Positions 24,448 to 33,824 are shown, counted from the stretch's first letter. The stretch is 64,000 bases of DNA from Pseudoxanthomonas beigongshangi (GCF_016820515.1 NZ_JADHDV010000009.1:62001-126000), one strand, 5' to 3'. A program made the numbers and translations. Notes: generated from the sequence alone by a model not told the origin.

Positions 24448-25087
24448 ATCGATCACCGTGCACGGCTATTCAGTGTCCGGCAACTGCCACAAGGTGCGCC
24501 TGCTGCTGGAACAACTGGGACGCGACTACCGCTGGGTCGAAGTCGACAGCCCGAACGGCGCCACCCGCACGCCGGACTACCTGGCCAAGAATCCGAACGG
24601 CAAGGTGCCGATGCTGGAACGCGGCGATGGTCGCGTCCTGACCGAATCCAACGCCATCCTGTGCTGGCTGGCCGAGGGCAGCGCGTACCTGCCGGCCGAT
24701 GCCTGGCAGCGGGCGCAGGCGTTGAGCTGGCTGTTCTTCGAGCAATACAGCCATGAGCCCTATGTCGCGGTGGCGCGCTTCATCCGTGGCTGGACGCCGC
24801 CGGATTCACCACGACGCGCCGATCTGCCACGCCTGATCGAGCGCGGCGAGCAGGCGCTGGCGGTGATGGAACGCCATCTCCAACAGGCGGACTGGTTCAC
24901 CGGAGACGACTATGGCGTCGCCGACATCGCCCTGTTCGCCTATACGCATTGCGCCGCCGATGGCGGCTTCGAGCTGTCGAAGTTTCCCCGTGTTTCCGCC
25001 TGGTTGTCGCGCGCGAGCGCGACGCCGGGTTTCATCCCCATGCCCCCGGTCGCCGACGATGTCGCCGAGCGCCTGGCGAATTCCTGA
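24437..25087 (+). CDS. Glutathione S-transferase family protein
   Basis: 216 aa. The N-terminal thioredoxin fold has HGYSVSGNCHKVRLLLEQLG, the cis-proline in NPNGKVPMLERGDG and glutathione-binding TESNAILCWLAEGS. A helical C-terminal domain (DWFTGDDYGVADIALFAYTH) follows. SGNCHKVR with Ser at the usual catalytic place points to the theta/beta-like branch. It ends the linked run of two acetyltransferases and a nucleotidyltransferase-like gene, all on the plus strand. The E1 gene follows after 17 nt. Confidence 0.9.
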   Translation: MSTESITVHGYSVSGNCHKVRLLLEQLGRDYRWVEVDSPNGATRTPDYLAKNPNGKVPMLERGDGRVLTESNAILCWLAEGSAYLPADAWQRAQALSWLFFEQYSHEPYVAVARFIRGWTPPDSPRRADLPRLIERGEQALAVMERHLQQADWFTGDDYGVADIALFAYTHCAADGGFELSKFPRVSAWLSRASATPGFIPMPPVADDVAERLANS

Positions 25088-25104
25088 ATCCATCCACGAG
25101 TGCC

Positions 25105-27360
25105 ATGACCGTCCAGACCATTCCCGCCCGCATGAAGGGCCTCAACCGCGCCGAAATCTGCGATCAGAACTTCACCGAGTTCGTGAAGGTCTGGAACGGC
25201 CAATCCGGCCGTGGAACCGCATCCGCCATCCTGCCGGGCAGCGCGCTGGATCGGCAGGGATTCGCCGACCTGCTGGAATCCCAGCTGATTTCGCGCCACC
25301 TGGATCTGATGGCGCGCGTGCTGCGCGTGCAGAACAAGGTCTTCTACACCATCGGCAGCTCCGGCCACGAAGGCAATGCGATGGTCGCGCGGTTGACCCG
25401 GCACACCGATCCGGCGTTCCTGCACTACCGCAGCGGCGGTTTCATGGCCGAACGCTTCCGCAAGCTTCCGGGCATGGATCCGGTGATGGATTCGGCGCTG
25501 TCGTTCGCCGCCAGCGCCGAGGATCCGGCCTCCGGCGGACGCCACAAGGTGTGGGGCAGCAAGCCGTTGTGGGTGCTGCCGCAGACCTCGACGATCGCCT
25601 CGCACCTGCCGAAGGCGCTGGGCACGGCGATCGCCATCGAGCAGGCCCGTCGCATCGGCCATGCCTCGCCGATTCCGGAAGACAGCATCGCCATCTGCTC
25701 GTTCGGCGACGCCTCCAGCAACCACGCCACCGCGCAGACCGCGTTCAACGCGGCGGCCTGGACGGCCTACCAGAAGCTGCCCGCGCCGGTCCTGTTCGTG
25801 TGCGAGGACAACGGCATCGGCATTTCGGTGAAGACGCCGGATGGCTGGGTGGGACGCAATTTCCGTGATCGCGCCGACCTGGATTATTTCTACGCAGACG
25901 GTCTGGACCTGGCGAACGGTTACGGCCAGGTGCAGGCGGCGGTCGAACATTGCCGCACCACCCGGCGTCCGACCTTCCTGCACCTGCGCACCACCCGCAT
26001 CATGGGCCATGCCGGTACCGACTTCGAAATCGAATGGCGGCCGATCGAGGAACTGGTGGCGGTGGAAGCCACCGACCCGCTGCTGCGTTCGGCGGCGATC
26101 GCGCTGGAATCCGGCCTGATGAGCCGCGAGGAGTTGCTGGCGTTCTACGAGAACATCCGCCAGCGCTGCTTCGCCGCCGCCGAGGAAGCCGATCGCCGGC
26201 CCAAGATCACCACGCTGGAGGAAGTGATCGCGCCGCTGGCGCCGTATACCCCGGACAAGGTGGCCGCCGAAGCCGCGCGCAACGCGCCGCACGACAAGCG
26301 AGTGGCCGCGTTCGGCAGCGAGGAAAAGCTGCCGGAGAAGCTGCCGCCGCGCCATCTCGCCATCCAGATCAACAATGCGCTGCACGATCTGTTCTGCAAG
26401 TATCCCGAGACGCTGTTGTTCGGCGAGGACGTGGCGCAGAAAGGCGGCGTGTACACGGTCACCAAGGGCCTGCACAAGGCGTTCAAGGGCAGCCGCGTGT
26501 TCAACACGCTGCTGGACGAGACGATGATCCTCGGCCTGGCCCAGGGTTACGCCAACCTGGGCATGCTGCCGCTGCCGGAAATCCAGTACCTGGCCTATTT
26601 CCACAACGCCTGCGACCAGATTCGCGGCGAGGCGGCCAGCCTGCAGTTCTTCAGCAACAACCAGTACCGCAACCCGATGGTGGTGCGCATCGCCGGCCTG
26701 GGCTACCAGCGCGGCTTCGGCGGGCATTTTCACAACGACAACTCGATCACCGCGCTGCGCGACATCCCCGGCCTGGTCGTCGGCTGCCCCTCGCGTGGCG
26801 ATGACGCCGCGATGATGCTGCGCACGCTGGCGGCCCTGGCCAAGGTCGATGGCCGCGTCACCGCGTTCCTCGAGCCGATCGCGCTGTACATGACCAAGGA
26901 CCTGTACGAGCCCGGCGACGGCCAGTGGCTGTTCCCGTATCCCGCGCAGGACCAGGCGATGGTACTGGGCGAAGGCCGCGTGTATGACGCCGACGCCGAC
27001 GACCTGGTCATCTTCAGCTACGGCAACGGCGTACCGATGAGCCTGCGCGCCGCACGCAGCATCGAGGCGAAGCATGGCTGGAAGGTAAGGGTGGTGGACC
27101 TGCGCTGGCTGGTGCCGCTCAACGAGGCGTTCATCGTCGAACAGGCCGCGACCGCCAAGCGCATCCTGATCGTCGACGAGGGCCGCCATTCGGCCGGCGT
27201 GGGCGAGGGCATCATCACCGCGATCGCGGAGGGCGGCTATCGCGCGCGCCCGTTCCAGCGCGTGGTCGGCACGGACACCTACACGCCGTTGGCCGGCGCC
27301 GCGTTCCTGGTGCTGCCGGGCGACGAGGACATCGTGGCGGCGGCGGATCGGCTGGCCTGA
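25105..27360 (+). CDS. Fused alpha-beta 2-oxoisovalerate (branched-chain 2-oxoacid) dehydrogenase E1
   Basis: 751 aa. Residues 1 to about 360 correspond to E1 alpha, with the thiamine diphosphate site ICSFGDASSNHATAQTAFNA and ending near CEDNGIGIS (the GDG-to-NN motif in a GDA/EDN form). An Ala/Glu-rich linker leads to the E1 beta half from about residue 410 (HLAIQINNALHDLFCKYPET and LFGEDVAQKGGVYTVTKGL). Fused E1 proteins are known in Xanthomonads and Bacteroidetes. The enzyme would decarboxylate branched-chain 2-oxoacids and supply branched acyl-CoA primers for iso/anteiso fatty acids. E2 and E3 are not in this window. Confidence 0.9.
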   Translation: MTVQTIPARMKGLNRAEICDQNFTEFVKVWNGQSGRGTASAILPGSALDRQGFADLLESQLISRHLDLMARVLRVQNKVFYTIGSSGHEGNAMVARLTRHTDPAFLHYRSGGFMAERFRKLPGMDPVMDSALSFAASAEDPASGGRHKVWGSKPLWVLPQTSTIASHLPKALGTAIAIEQARRIGHASPIPEDSIAICSFGDASSNHATAQTAFNAAAWTAYQKLPAPVLFVCEDNGIGISVKTPDGWVGRNFRDRADLDYFYADGLDLANGYGQVQAAVEHCRTTRRPTFLHLRTTRIMGHAGTDFEIEWRPIEELVAVEATDPLLRSAAIALESGLMSREELLAFYENIRQRCFAAAEEADRRPKITTLEEVIAPLAPYTPDKVAAEAARNAPHDKRVAAFGSEEKLPEKLPPRHLAIQINNALHDLFCKYPETLLFGEDVAQKGGVYTVTKGLHKAFKGSRVFNTLLDETMILGLAQGYANLGMLPLPEIQYLAYFHNACDQIRGEAASLQFFSNNQYRNPMVVRIAGLGYQRGFGGHFHNDNSITALRDIPGLVVGCPSRGDDAAMMLRTLAALAKVDGRVTAFLEPIALYMTKDLYEPGDGQWLFPYPAQDQAMVLGEGRVYDADADDLVIFSYGNGVPMSLRAARSIEAKHGWKVRVVDLRWLVPLNEAFIVEQAATAKRILIVDEGRHSAGVGEGIITAIAEGGYRARPFQRVVGTDTYTPLAGAAFLVLPGDEDIVAAADRLA

Positions 27361-27372
27361 GCCACGCGTGAT

Positions 27373-27395
27373 GCGACAGGGCATTGCCCTGTCGC
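27373..27395. terminator. Perfect inverted repeat after the E1 gene
   Basis: GCGACAGGGC and GCCCTGTCGC form a perfect 10-bp stem around ATT. It lies 12 nt after the E1 stop and 45 nt before the FMN reductase. It has no T-run. The next gene's probable extended -10 (TGGTATGCT) follows directly at 27401-27409. Confidence 0.55.
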
Positions 27396-27440
27396 GGGGC
27401 TGGTATGCTCGTGGCCCTTTCACCGCAACGGGAGTTCTCC

Positions 27441-27983
27441 ATGCCAGCACCGGTCGTGGCCATCATCATCGGCAGCCTGCGCAAGGATTCCTTCAACCGC
27501 CAACTGGCCGGCGCGGTGCAGCGGTTGGCCGGGGATCGGTTTGCGTTCCGGGTCCTGGAAATCGGCGATCTGCCGCTCTACAACCAGGACGACGACTCGG
27601 ATTTTCCGGCTGCGGGCCTGCGCTTCAAGCAGGGCATCGAGCAGGCCGACGCGCTGCTGTTCGTCACTCCCGAATACAACCGATCGATGCCGGGCGTGCT
27701 GAAGAACGCGATCGACGTGGCCAGTCGTCCGGCCGGCAGCACCACCTTCGCCGGCAAGCGCGCCGGCATCATCGGTACGTCGCCGGGCATGCACGGCACG
27801 GTGTCCTCGCAGCAGCACCTGCGCAACGTGTTGGCGGCGGTGGACGTGGCGGTGCTGCCGCAACCGGAGATCGCCATCCAGTTCAAGGAAGGATTGATCG
27901 ACGCGGCTGGCGATGTCGTCGACGAGCGCGCCCGCAGGCGCCTGCAGATGTTCCTGGATCGCTTCGAGACCTGGCTGGGCTGA
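27441..27983 (+). CDS. NADPH-dependent FMN reductase (ChrR/AzoR-like quinone reductase)
   Basis: 180 aa flavodoxin-like protein. The FMN phosphate loop is GSLRKDSFNR at about residues 10-19, and PEYNRSMPGVLKNAIDVASR at about 76-95 is the family hallmark. It reduces quinones, chromate or azo dyes with NAD(P)H. CGGGAG before the ATG supports the chosen start. The stop is four nt from the stop of the convergent ubiM-like gene, with no room for a separate terminator. Confidence 0.9.
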   Translation: MPAPVVAIIIGSLRKDSFNRQLAGAVQRLAGDRFAFRVLEIGDLPLYNQDDDSDFPAAGLRFKQGIEQADALLFVTPEYNRSMPGVLKNAIDVASRPAGSTTFAGKRAGIIGTSPGMHGTVSSQQHLRNVLAAVDVAVLPQPEIAIQFKEGLIDAAGDVVDERARRRLQMFLDRFETWLG

Positions 27984-27987
27984 GCGA

Positions 27988-29226
27988 TCAGGCGCGGCGC
28001 GGCAGCAGCTGCGCCAGGCCCCGGCGCACGCGCGCCGGCAGCGGGGCGTCGAGTGGCGCATCGTCCACCAGTTGCGCGGCCAGCAGGCGCCGGAACGGCC
28101 GCAACTGCTGGCCTGCGCGCAGGATGGTTTCCCGCAGCTTCCGCACCGGCGGGCGATCATCGGTGAACACCCGCACGACGGTGGCGGTGGCCAGATAGAG
28201 CGGCAGGCTGCCGGCGCGATGGCGGCGCTGGTAGCGCGCCAGCAGCGCATCGCCGCCCAGGTCGCGGCCCTGCGCCCGCGCGGTGCGGGCGAGTTCCGAC
28301 AACCGCTCCACGCTGGCCAGGCCCAGGTTGAATCCGTGCGCGGTCACCGGGTGCATGCCCACGGCCGCGTCGCCGGCCACCGCGAAACGCTGGCCGACGA
28401 AACGGTGCGCATAGACGCCGACCAGCGGATACACGTGGCGGCTGCTTTCCAGCTGCATCGCGCCAAGGCGATTGCCGTAGCGCTCGCGCATGCTGGCGGC
28501 GAATGCCTCGGCGGGCAGATCCTGCAGTCGCCGGGCTTCCGCGTGGGGCACGGTCAGCACCGCGGAGGAGAGATGTTCGCGCAACGGCAGCATGGCCAGG
28601 GTCTGGCCATGGCCGAACCATTCCCATGCGATGCCATGGTGCGGAAGCTCGTGCTGCATCCGGCATACCAGCATGCTCTTGCCGAAATCGTTCTGGTAGG
28701 CGCCGATGCCGAGCGCGCGACGGGTTTCCGAGAAACGGCTGTCGGCGGCGATCAGGAGCGACGCGTGCAGGCGCGTTCCGTCCTGCAGATTCACTTCGGC
28801 TTGCTCCGGCGTGGTCCGGACCGATTCGATCCGCGCGTCCGGATACCAGTCCAGCGTCGGCAGGCCCTGGACGGCCCGCCAGGCGGCGGCGCGGATGCGG
28901 TGGTTCGGCACCAGGCTGCCCAGTTGCGACCTGCCGACCAGCACGCCTTCCACGGTCATCCAGTGCGGCGATTCGCCTTCCATGACCCGCGCCGCGCGCA
29001 GCGGGGCGACATCGTCCTGCGGAATGTATTCCCACACGCCGAGTTCGCGCAGCAGGCGGATCGAAGCCTGGGTGAGGGCGATCTCGCGTCCGTCGAACGC
29101 CGGTTCGGCGATGGCCGATTCCGGCTGCCGTTCGAGCAGTGCCACCCGCAGGGATTGCCCGGCCAGGGCGCGGGCCAGGCACAGTCCCGCCGGGCCGGCT
29201 CCGATGATGATCACGTCGTGGCGCAT
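27988..29226 (-). CDS. ubiM: UbiH/COQ6-family FAD hydroxylase, UbiM-like (ubiquinone biosynthesis)
   Basis: 412 aa. The Rossmann motif VIIIGAGPAGLCLARALAGQ is at the N-terminus. The DG-type motif sits in LIAADSRFSETRR, and GDAAVGMHPVTAHGFNLGL is the second FAD motif of UbiH/F/I proteins. FDGREIALTQASIRLLRELG and VYAHRFVGQRFAVAGDAA recall the UbiM branch, which in some proteobacteria hydroxylates more than one position of the ubiquinone ring. The assignment to UbiM rather than a relative is moderate. An FNR-like box lies about 67 nt upstream, unexpected for an oxygen-using enzyme. Confidence 0.75.
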   Translation of the reverse strand: MRHDVIIIGAGPAGLCLARALAGQSLRVALLERQPESAIAEPAFDGREIALTQASIRLLRELGVWEYIPQDDVAPLRAARVMEGESPHWMTVEGVLVGRSQLGSLVPNHRIRAAAWRAVQGLPTLDWYPDARIESVRTTPEQAEVNLQDGTRLHASLLIAADSRFSETRRALGIGAYQNDFGKSMLVCRMQHELPHHGIAWEWFGHGQTLAMLPLREHLSSAVLTVPHAEARRLQDLPAEAFAASMRERYGNRLGAMQLESSRHVYPLVGVYAHRFVGQRFAVAGDAAVGMHPVTAHGFNLGLASVERLSELARTARAQGRDLGGDALLARYQRRHRAGSLPLYLATATVVRVFTDDRPPVRKLRETILRAGQQLRPFRRLLAAQLVDDAPLDAPLPARVRRGLAQLLPRRA

Positions 29227-29286
29227 GCAGATACATCCTTGCGGAAAGCAACTTTCCGCAGTGTAGGCATCCGCCGGCGCGCGTAA

Positions 29287-29300
29287 TTGACCTGGATCAA
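29287..29300 (-). promoter_or_regulatory. FNR/Anr-type box upstream of the ubiM-like gene
   Basis: TTGAC-CTGG-ATCAA matches the FNR consensus TTGAT-N4-ATCAA with one mismatch. It lies in the 90-nt gap between ygfZ and ubiM; if it sat at -41.5, transcription would start about 26 nt before the ubiM ATG. Confidence 0.5.
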
Positions 29301-29316
29301 GCTGGCGCGGACGCAG

Positions 29317-30192
29317 TCAGTCCAGTAGCGGGATTTCCTTCAAGGCGACGCCACCCGCCGCCAGCGTGGCCGGTTCGCGTTCCAGCGGCATCACCCCGAG
29401 CGCGAGCGCGGGATTGCCCGCCTGGGCGCAGATGATTTCGCCGATGTCACGGTTGCCGTCGGTGACCGCGTTGCCCGGATCCGGCGGCACATCGCTTTCA
29501 AACAGGACCAGCGCACGCTTGGCCTTGCCGAGGAAATGGGTGCGGGCAACGATTTCCTGACCCGGATAGCAACCTTTCTTGACGCTGTAGGCGTTCAATC
29601 GATCGAGCGAAAGCTGTTGTGGCGTCCATTGTTCGCGCTGGCTTTCGGGCAGGCGGGGCAGGCCGTGGCGCAGATCGTGCCTTCGCCAATCGGCGACGTT
29701 GGCGGTACCGGCGACCGGTCCGCCGCCAATCCGCCAGTGGCGAGCGCCGCCGGCATCGGTCCGATCCAGTTCCAGCGCCTCACCGGACTTCCCGAGCAGG
29801 GTACCGCTGGCTTGCGCGGGAGACGCCATCACGCCCTGGACCACCAGATCCGGCCGCACGGCGATCTTCAACTTTCGTCTGAAGACATAGCGCTGCAAGG
29901 CCGCGGCCAGCACCTCGGCGGGATAATCCGGCAGCACCAGCAACAGTTCCTGCTCGCCGGGGCGGGCGAGGGCAAACAGCGCAATGACGCGCCCCTTGGG
30001 CGTCAGCCAGGCGCTCCATTGCCACTGTCCCACCGCCAGCGAGGCCACTTCGCTGCTGAACTGCGCATGGGCGAAAGCCACGGCATCCGGGCCTTCCAGG
30101 CTCAGGACCGCGTGGTCGGACAGCGCTGTCGCGGGTGTTTCCGGAGGGGGCAGGTTGTCAGCCAAGGGGGTGGGGATTAAAATTTTGTGCAC
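29317..30192 (-). CDS. ygfZ: Folate-binding Fe-S maintenance protein YgfZ
   Basis: 291 aa. The diagnostic motif KGCYPGQE(I/V) occurs as VKKGCYPGQEIVARTH near residue 205. The N-terminal SDHAVLSLEGPDAVAFAHAQ and the C-terminal ALGVMPLEREPATLAAGG are typical. YgfZ resembles the T-protein of glycine cleavage, binds folate, and helps repair or build Fe-S clusters in enzymes such as succinate dehydrogenase and MiaB. I use GTG at 30192, giving MHKILIPTPLADN; longer versions lack family resemblance. It is divergent from the succinate dehydrogenase locus, and the promoter of that locus lies inside its first codons. Confidence 0.9.
   Translation of the reverse strand: MHKILIPTPLADNLPPPETPATALSDHAVLSLEGPDAVAFAHAQFSSEVASLAVGQWQWSAWLTPKGRVIALFALARPGEQELLLVLPDYPAEVLAAALQRYVFRRKLKIAVRPDLVVQGVMASPAQASGTLLGKSGEALELDRTDAGGARHWRIGGGPVAGTANVADWRRHDLRHGLPRLPESQREQWTPQQLSLDRLNAYSVKKGCYPGQEIVARTHFLGKAKRALVLFESDVPPDPGNAVTDGNRDIGEIICAQAGNPALALGVMPLEREPATLAAGGVALKEIPLLD
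30155..30183 (+). promoter_or_regulatory. Sigma-70 promoter of the SDHAF4-sdh operon
   Basis: TTGTCA, exactly 17 nt, TAAAAT: a strong -35/-10 pair. Transcription would start near 30190, about 15 nt before the first gene. The elements lie within the 5' end of ygfZ, which is read the other way. Confidence 0.7.
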
Positions 30193-30204
30193 TGCGAGAC
30201 CCCT

Positions 30205-30393
30205 ATGATAGGCGAAACAGCTCCCATCCCTGACGCCGACGCCGGAACACTGCCGTCCGAAAACGCGCCTGCCGCTCCATCCGGCACCCACGCGGAACCG
30301 GCGCCAGCGCAGAAGGAAATAGGGGGGCGCGACGGTCCCGAGCCGACGCGTTACGGGGATTGGGAAAAAAACGGGCGCTGCATCGATTTCTGA
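30205..30393 (+). CDS. Succinate dehydrogenase assembly factor 4-like protein (DUF1674)
   Basis: 62 aa. The N-terminal two thirds are Ala/Pro/Glu-rich and likely disordered. The C-terminal 19 residues, GPEPTRYGDWEKNGRCIDF, are the DUF1674/SDHAF4 signature almost without change. SDHAF4 binds flavinylated SdhA and protects it until SdhB joins. The position as first gene of the sdh operon supports the role. A GTG at 30187 would lie before the likely transcription start, so ATG 30205 is preferred. Confidence 0.88.
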   Translation: MIGETAPIPDADAGTLPSENAPAAPSGTHAEPAPAQKEIGGRDGPEPTRYGDWEKNGRCIDF

Positions 30394-30451
30394 TCCGCAG
30401 CATTGAGCCAACGCGGTCAAGGCGACCGCCCAGCCGAGAAAGAGTCAGCGA

Positions 30452-30844
30452 ATGGCGACACACCAACGTCCGCTTTCCCCCCATCTGCAGGTCTACCGAT
30501 GGCAGATCCAGATGGCGACCTCCATCCTGCATCGAGGTACCGGCATCTTCCTGGCCCTGGGCGCGCTGGTGATTGCCGGCGGGTTGATGGCGTTGATGCT
30601 GGGACCGGAGTCCTGGAATTGCTTCACCGCGATCGCCGGCGCCTGGTATGGCCAGGTGTTCCTGTTCGCGTGGACCTGGGCGTTCGCCTACCACCTGTGC
30701 AACGGCATCCGCCACGTGGTCCAGGATTTCGCGATTGGCTTCAGCATTCCCGCCTTCATCCGCAGCAGCTGGTTGTCGGTGATCGGCAGCCTGGTCATCA
30801 CCGCCGCGGTCTGGGGCTTCGTCCTGTCGGGAGGTGCCGCATGA
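30452..30844 (+). CDS. sdhC: Succinate dehydrogenase cytochrome b556 subunit SdhC
   Basis: 130 aa with three membrane helices. The quinone-side N-terminal motif is PLSPHLQVYRWQIQMATSIL with SILHRGTG. The haem-ligand histidine is expected in AYHLCNGIRHVVQDF. It anchors the SdhAB catalytic part and binds haem b and ubiquinone together with SdhD. The ATG begins MATHQRPLSP, the usual start; a weak ribosome site (AAAGAG) is present. Its stop overlaps the sdhD start as ATGA. Confidence 0.95.
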   Translation: MATHQRPLSPHLQVYRWQIQMATSILHRGTGIFLALGALVIAGGLMALMLGPESWNCFTAIAGAWYGQVFLFAWTWAFAYHLCNGIRHVVQDFAIGFSIPAFIRSSWLSVIGSLVITAAVWGFVLSGGAA

Positions 30845-31224
30845 GCCGCTTCCGCACCCCGCTGAAGGGCGTGCGCGGCCTGGGTTCGGCCAAGACCGGC
30901 ACCGCGCATTTCGTCAACCAGCGCCTGACCGCCACCGCGCTGGTCCTGCTGGGCATCTGGTTCCTGGTGTTCGTGGTCAACCTGATCGGCGCGGACTACG
31001 TGGCCGCCACCGAGGCGGTGTCGCGTCCGTGGAACGCGGTGCTGCTGGTGGGCTTCCTGATCACCATGTTCTGGCACGCGCAGCTCGGCCTGCAGGTCGT
31101 GCTGGAAGACTACGTCCACCACTCGCTGCTGGCCCTGGTGGTCCAGACCGCGGTGCGCTTCATCGCCGTGCTCGGCGCCATCATCAGTGTTTTCGCGGTG
31201 GCCCGCATCGCGCTGGGGAATTGA
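30841..31224 (+). CDS. sdhD: Succinate dehydrogenase membrane anchor SdhD
   Basis: 127 aa with three membrane helices. The motif [20 protein letters not shown] is followed by [16 protein letters not shown], which contains the Asp/Tyr pair near the quinone site and a His that may ligate the haem. It is translated from an ATG overlapping the sdhC stop. The next gene, sdhA, follows after four nt. Confidence 0.95.
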   Translation: MSRFRTPLKGVRGLGSAKTGTAHFVNQRLTATALVLLGIWFLVFVVNLIGADYVAATEAVSRPWNAVLLVGFLITMFWHAQLGLQVVLEDYVHHSLLALVVQTAVRFIAVLGAIISVFAVARIALGN

Positions 31225-31228
31225 CGAA

Positions 31229-33019
31229 ATGTCCGCTTACAAGATCACCGAACACAAGTACGACATGGTCGTGGTGGGCGCCGGCGGCGCCGGCCTTCGC
31301 GCGACCTTCGGCCTGGCCGCCAAGGGCCTGCAGACGGTCTGCCTGACCAAGGTCTTTCCGACCCGTTCGCATACCGTGGCCGCGCAGGGCGGCATTTCCG
31401 CCGCGCTCGGCAACATGGGCGAAGACGACTGGCGCTACCACTTCTACGACACCATCAAGGGGTCGGACTGGCTGGGCGACCAGGACGCGATCGAATACAT
31501 GTGCCGCGAGGCGATTCCGGCCATCATCGAGCTGGAACACTACGGCGTGCCGTTCAGCCGCACCGAGGAGGGCAAGATCTACCAGCGCCCGTTCGGCGGC
31601 ATGACCACCCGCTACGGCGAAGGTCCGCCGGCACAGCGCACCTGCGCCGCCGCCGACCGCACCGGCCACGCGATGCTGCACACGCTGTACCAGCAGTCGC
31701 TGAAGCACGACGCGCGCTTCATGATCGAGTACTTCGCGCTCGACCTGATCTTCGATGAGGAGGGCGTCTGCCGCGGCGTGCTCGCCCTGGACATGGCTGA
31801 AGGTTCGCTGCACCTGTTCCGCGCCCACGGCGTGGTGCTGGCCACCGGCGGCTACGGCCGTGCCTACTTCAGCGCCACCTCCGCCCATACCTGCACCGGC
31901 GACGGCGGCGGGTTGGTGATGCGCGCCGGCCTGCCGATGCAGGACATGGAATTCGTGCAGTTCCACCCGACCGGCATCTACGGCGCCGGCTGCCTGATCA
32001 CCGAAGGCGTGCGTGGCGAGGGCGGCATCCTGCGCAACAGCAACGGCGAGCGGTTCATGGAGCGCTATGCGCCACACTACAAGGATCTGGCCTCGCGCGA
32101 CGTGGTGTCGCGTTCGATGACCATCGAAATCCGCGAAGGCCGCGGCGTCGGCGAGCACAAGGATCACATCCTGCTCGACCTGACCCACCTGGGGCCGGAA
32201 GTCATCAACGAGAAGCTGCCGGGCATCGCCGAGAGCGCGCACATCTTCGCCGGCGTGGACGTGACCAAACAGCCGATCCCGGTCATCCCGACGGTGCACT
32301 ACAACATGGGCGGCATCCCGACCAACTACCACGGCGAAGTGGTGCGCAAGGTCGGCGACAACCCCGATGCGGTGGTTCCGGGCCTGTACGCCATCGGCGA
32401 GGCGGCCTGCGTGTCGGTGCACGGCGCCAACCGCCTGGGTTCGAACTCGCTGCTGGATCTGGTGGTGTTCGGCCGCGCGGTGGCGAACCGCTGCGCCGAG
32501 ACGATCAAGCCGGGCGGAGCACACAAGCCGCTGGCCGGCGACGCCTGCGACAAGGCGCTCTCGCACCTGGACAAGCTGCGCAACGCCAGCGGCGACACCC
32601 CGACCGCGGTCATCCGCGACCGCATGCAGCGCACCATGCAGGCCGACGCGGCGGTGTTCCGAACCAGCAAAACGCTGAAGGAAGGCTGCGAGAAGATGGC
32701 CGACATCTTCAAGTCCTTCGAGGACGTGAAGGTCAGCGATCGCTCGCTGGTCTGGAACTCGGACCTGATCGAAACCTACGAACTGCACAACCTGTTGCTC
32801 AACGCGGTGGCCACCATCAACTCCGCCGAGCAGCGCCACGAGAGCCGCGGCGCGCACGCGCACGAGGACTTCCCCGAGCGCGACGACGTCAACTGGCAGA
32901 AGCACACCCTGGTCAGCGTCGACGAGCAGGGCCAGTGCAATTTCGATTTCCGCCCGGTGCACATGTACACGTTGACCGACGACGTCGACGTGGTGCCGCC
33001 GAAGCCGCGCGTTTACTGA
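31229..33019 (+). CDS. sdhA: Succinate dehydrogenase flavoprotein subunit SdhA
   Basis: 596 aa, full length. The FAD Rossmann motif is [18 protein letters not shown]48 in [12 protein letters not shown] is the covalent FAD histidine. The active-site stretch is [20 protein letters not shown], and the substrate-binding region [14 protein letters not shown] is here [13 protein letters not shown]. It oxidises succinate to fumarate. Flavinylation needs SdhE, encoded downstream, and the bound form is chaperoned by the SDHAF4-like protein encoded upstream. The start [12 protein letters not shown] is the conserved one. Confidence 0.98.
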   Translation: MSAYKITEHKYDMVVVGAGGAGLRATFGLAAKGLQTVCLTKVFPTRSHTVAAQGGISAALGNMGEDDWRYHFYDTIKGSDWLGDQDAIEYMCREAIPAIIELEHYGVPFSRTEEGKIYQRPFGGMTTRYGEGPPAQRTCAAADRTGHAMLHTLYQQSLKHDARFMIEYFALDLIFDEEGVCRGVLALDMAEGSLHLFRAHGVVLATGGYGRAYFSATSAHTCTGDGGGLVMRAGLPMQDMEFVQFHPTGIYGAGCLITEGVRGEGGILRNSNGERFMERYAPHYKDLASRDVVSRSMTIEIREGRGVGEHKDHILLDLTHLGPEVINEKLPGIAESAHIFAGVDVTKQPIPVIPTVHYNMGGIPTNYHGEVVRKVGDNPDAVVPGLYAIGEAACVSVHGANRLGSNSLLDLVVFGRAVANRCAETIKPGGAHKPLAGDACDKALSHLDKLRNASGDTPTAVIRDRMQRTMQADAAVFRTSKTLKEGCEKMADIFKSFEDVKVSDRSLVWNSDLIETYELHNLLLNAVATINSAEQRHESRGAHAHEDFPERDDVNWQKHTLVSVDEQGQCNFDFRPVHMYTLTDDVDVVPPKPRVY

Positions 33020-33037
33020 TCGGGAGAGACTAGAGCA

Positions 33038-33820
33038 ATGGCCGAATTCGCACTCCCGAAGAACTCGCGCGTCCAGAAGGGCAGGCATTTCCCCGCCCCC
33101 GGCGCGAAGAACCCGCGTACCTTCAAGGTCTATCGCTGGAATCCGGAAGACGGGCAGAACCCGCGCCTGGACACCTACGAGGTGGATCTGGCGGCCTGCG
33201 GTCCGATGGTCCTGGACGCGCTGATCAAGATCAAGAACGAGATCGATCCGACCCTGACCTTCCGCCGCTCCTGCCGCGAGGGCATCTGCGGTTCGTGCGC
33301 GATGAACATCGACGGCACCAACACCCTGGCCTGCACGCGCGCCATCGGCGACTGCAAGAAGGCCGAGGTGCCGATCTACCCGCTGCCGCACATGAACGTG
33401 GTCAAGGATCTGGTCCCGGACCTGACCCACTTCTACGCGCAGTACGCCTCGATCAAGCCGTGGATCCGCACCCAGACGCCCGCGCCGCCGGATCACGAGC
33501 GCCTGCAGTCGCCGGAGGACCGCAAGAAGCTGGACGGCCTCTACGAATGCATTCTGTGCGCCTGCTGCTCGACCAGCTGCCCGAGCTACTGGTGGAACGG
33601 CGAGCGCTACCTCGGTCCGGCGATCCTGCTGCAGGCTTACCGCTGGATCATCGATTCGCGCGACGAGGACACCGGTGCGCGCCTGGACGACCTGGAAGAT
33701 CCGTTCAAGCTGTACCGCTGCCACACCATCATGAACTGCGCGCGGACCTGCCCGAAGGGGCTGAATCCGGCGCTGGCCATCGCGGAAATCAAGAAGCTGA
33801 TGATGGAGCGGCGCGCCTGA
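33038..33820 (+). CDS. sdhB: Succinate dehydrogenase iron-sulfur subunit SdhB
   Basis: 260 aa. The 2Fe-2S ligands lie in [16 protein letters not shown] and LACTRA, the 4Fe-4S ligands in [15 protein letters not shown], and the 3Fe-4S region in [14 protein letters not shown]. It carries electrons from SdhA to ubiquinone. It is about 25 residues longer than E. coli SdhB at the N-terminus (basic, [10 protein letters not shown]), as in alphaproteobacterial and mitochondrial forms. It follows sdhA after 18 nt, with GGGAGAG as ribosome site. Confidence 0.97.
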   Translation: MAEFALPKNSRVQKGRHFPAPGAKNPRTFKVYRWNPEDGQNPRLDTYEVDLAACGPMVLDALIKIKNEIDPTLTFRRSCREGICGSCAMNIDGTNTLACTRAIGDCKKAEVPIYPLPHMNVVKDLVPDLTHFYAQYASIKPWIRTQTPAPPDHERLQSPEDRKKLDGLYECILCACCSTSCPSYWWNGERYLGPAILLQAYRWIIDSRDEDTGARLDDLEDPFKLYRCHTIMNCARTCPKGLNPALAIAEIKKLMMERRA

Positions 33821-33824
33821 CGCC

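Noticed and set aside
24940..27450. 836-codon open frame on the minus strand
   Set aside because: Shadow of the fused E1 dehydrogenase; no domain pattern.
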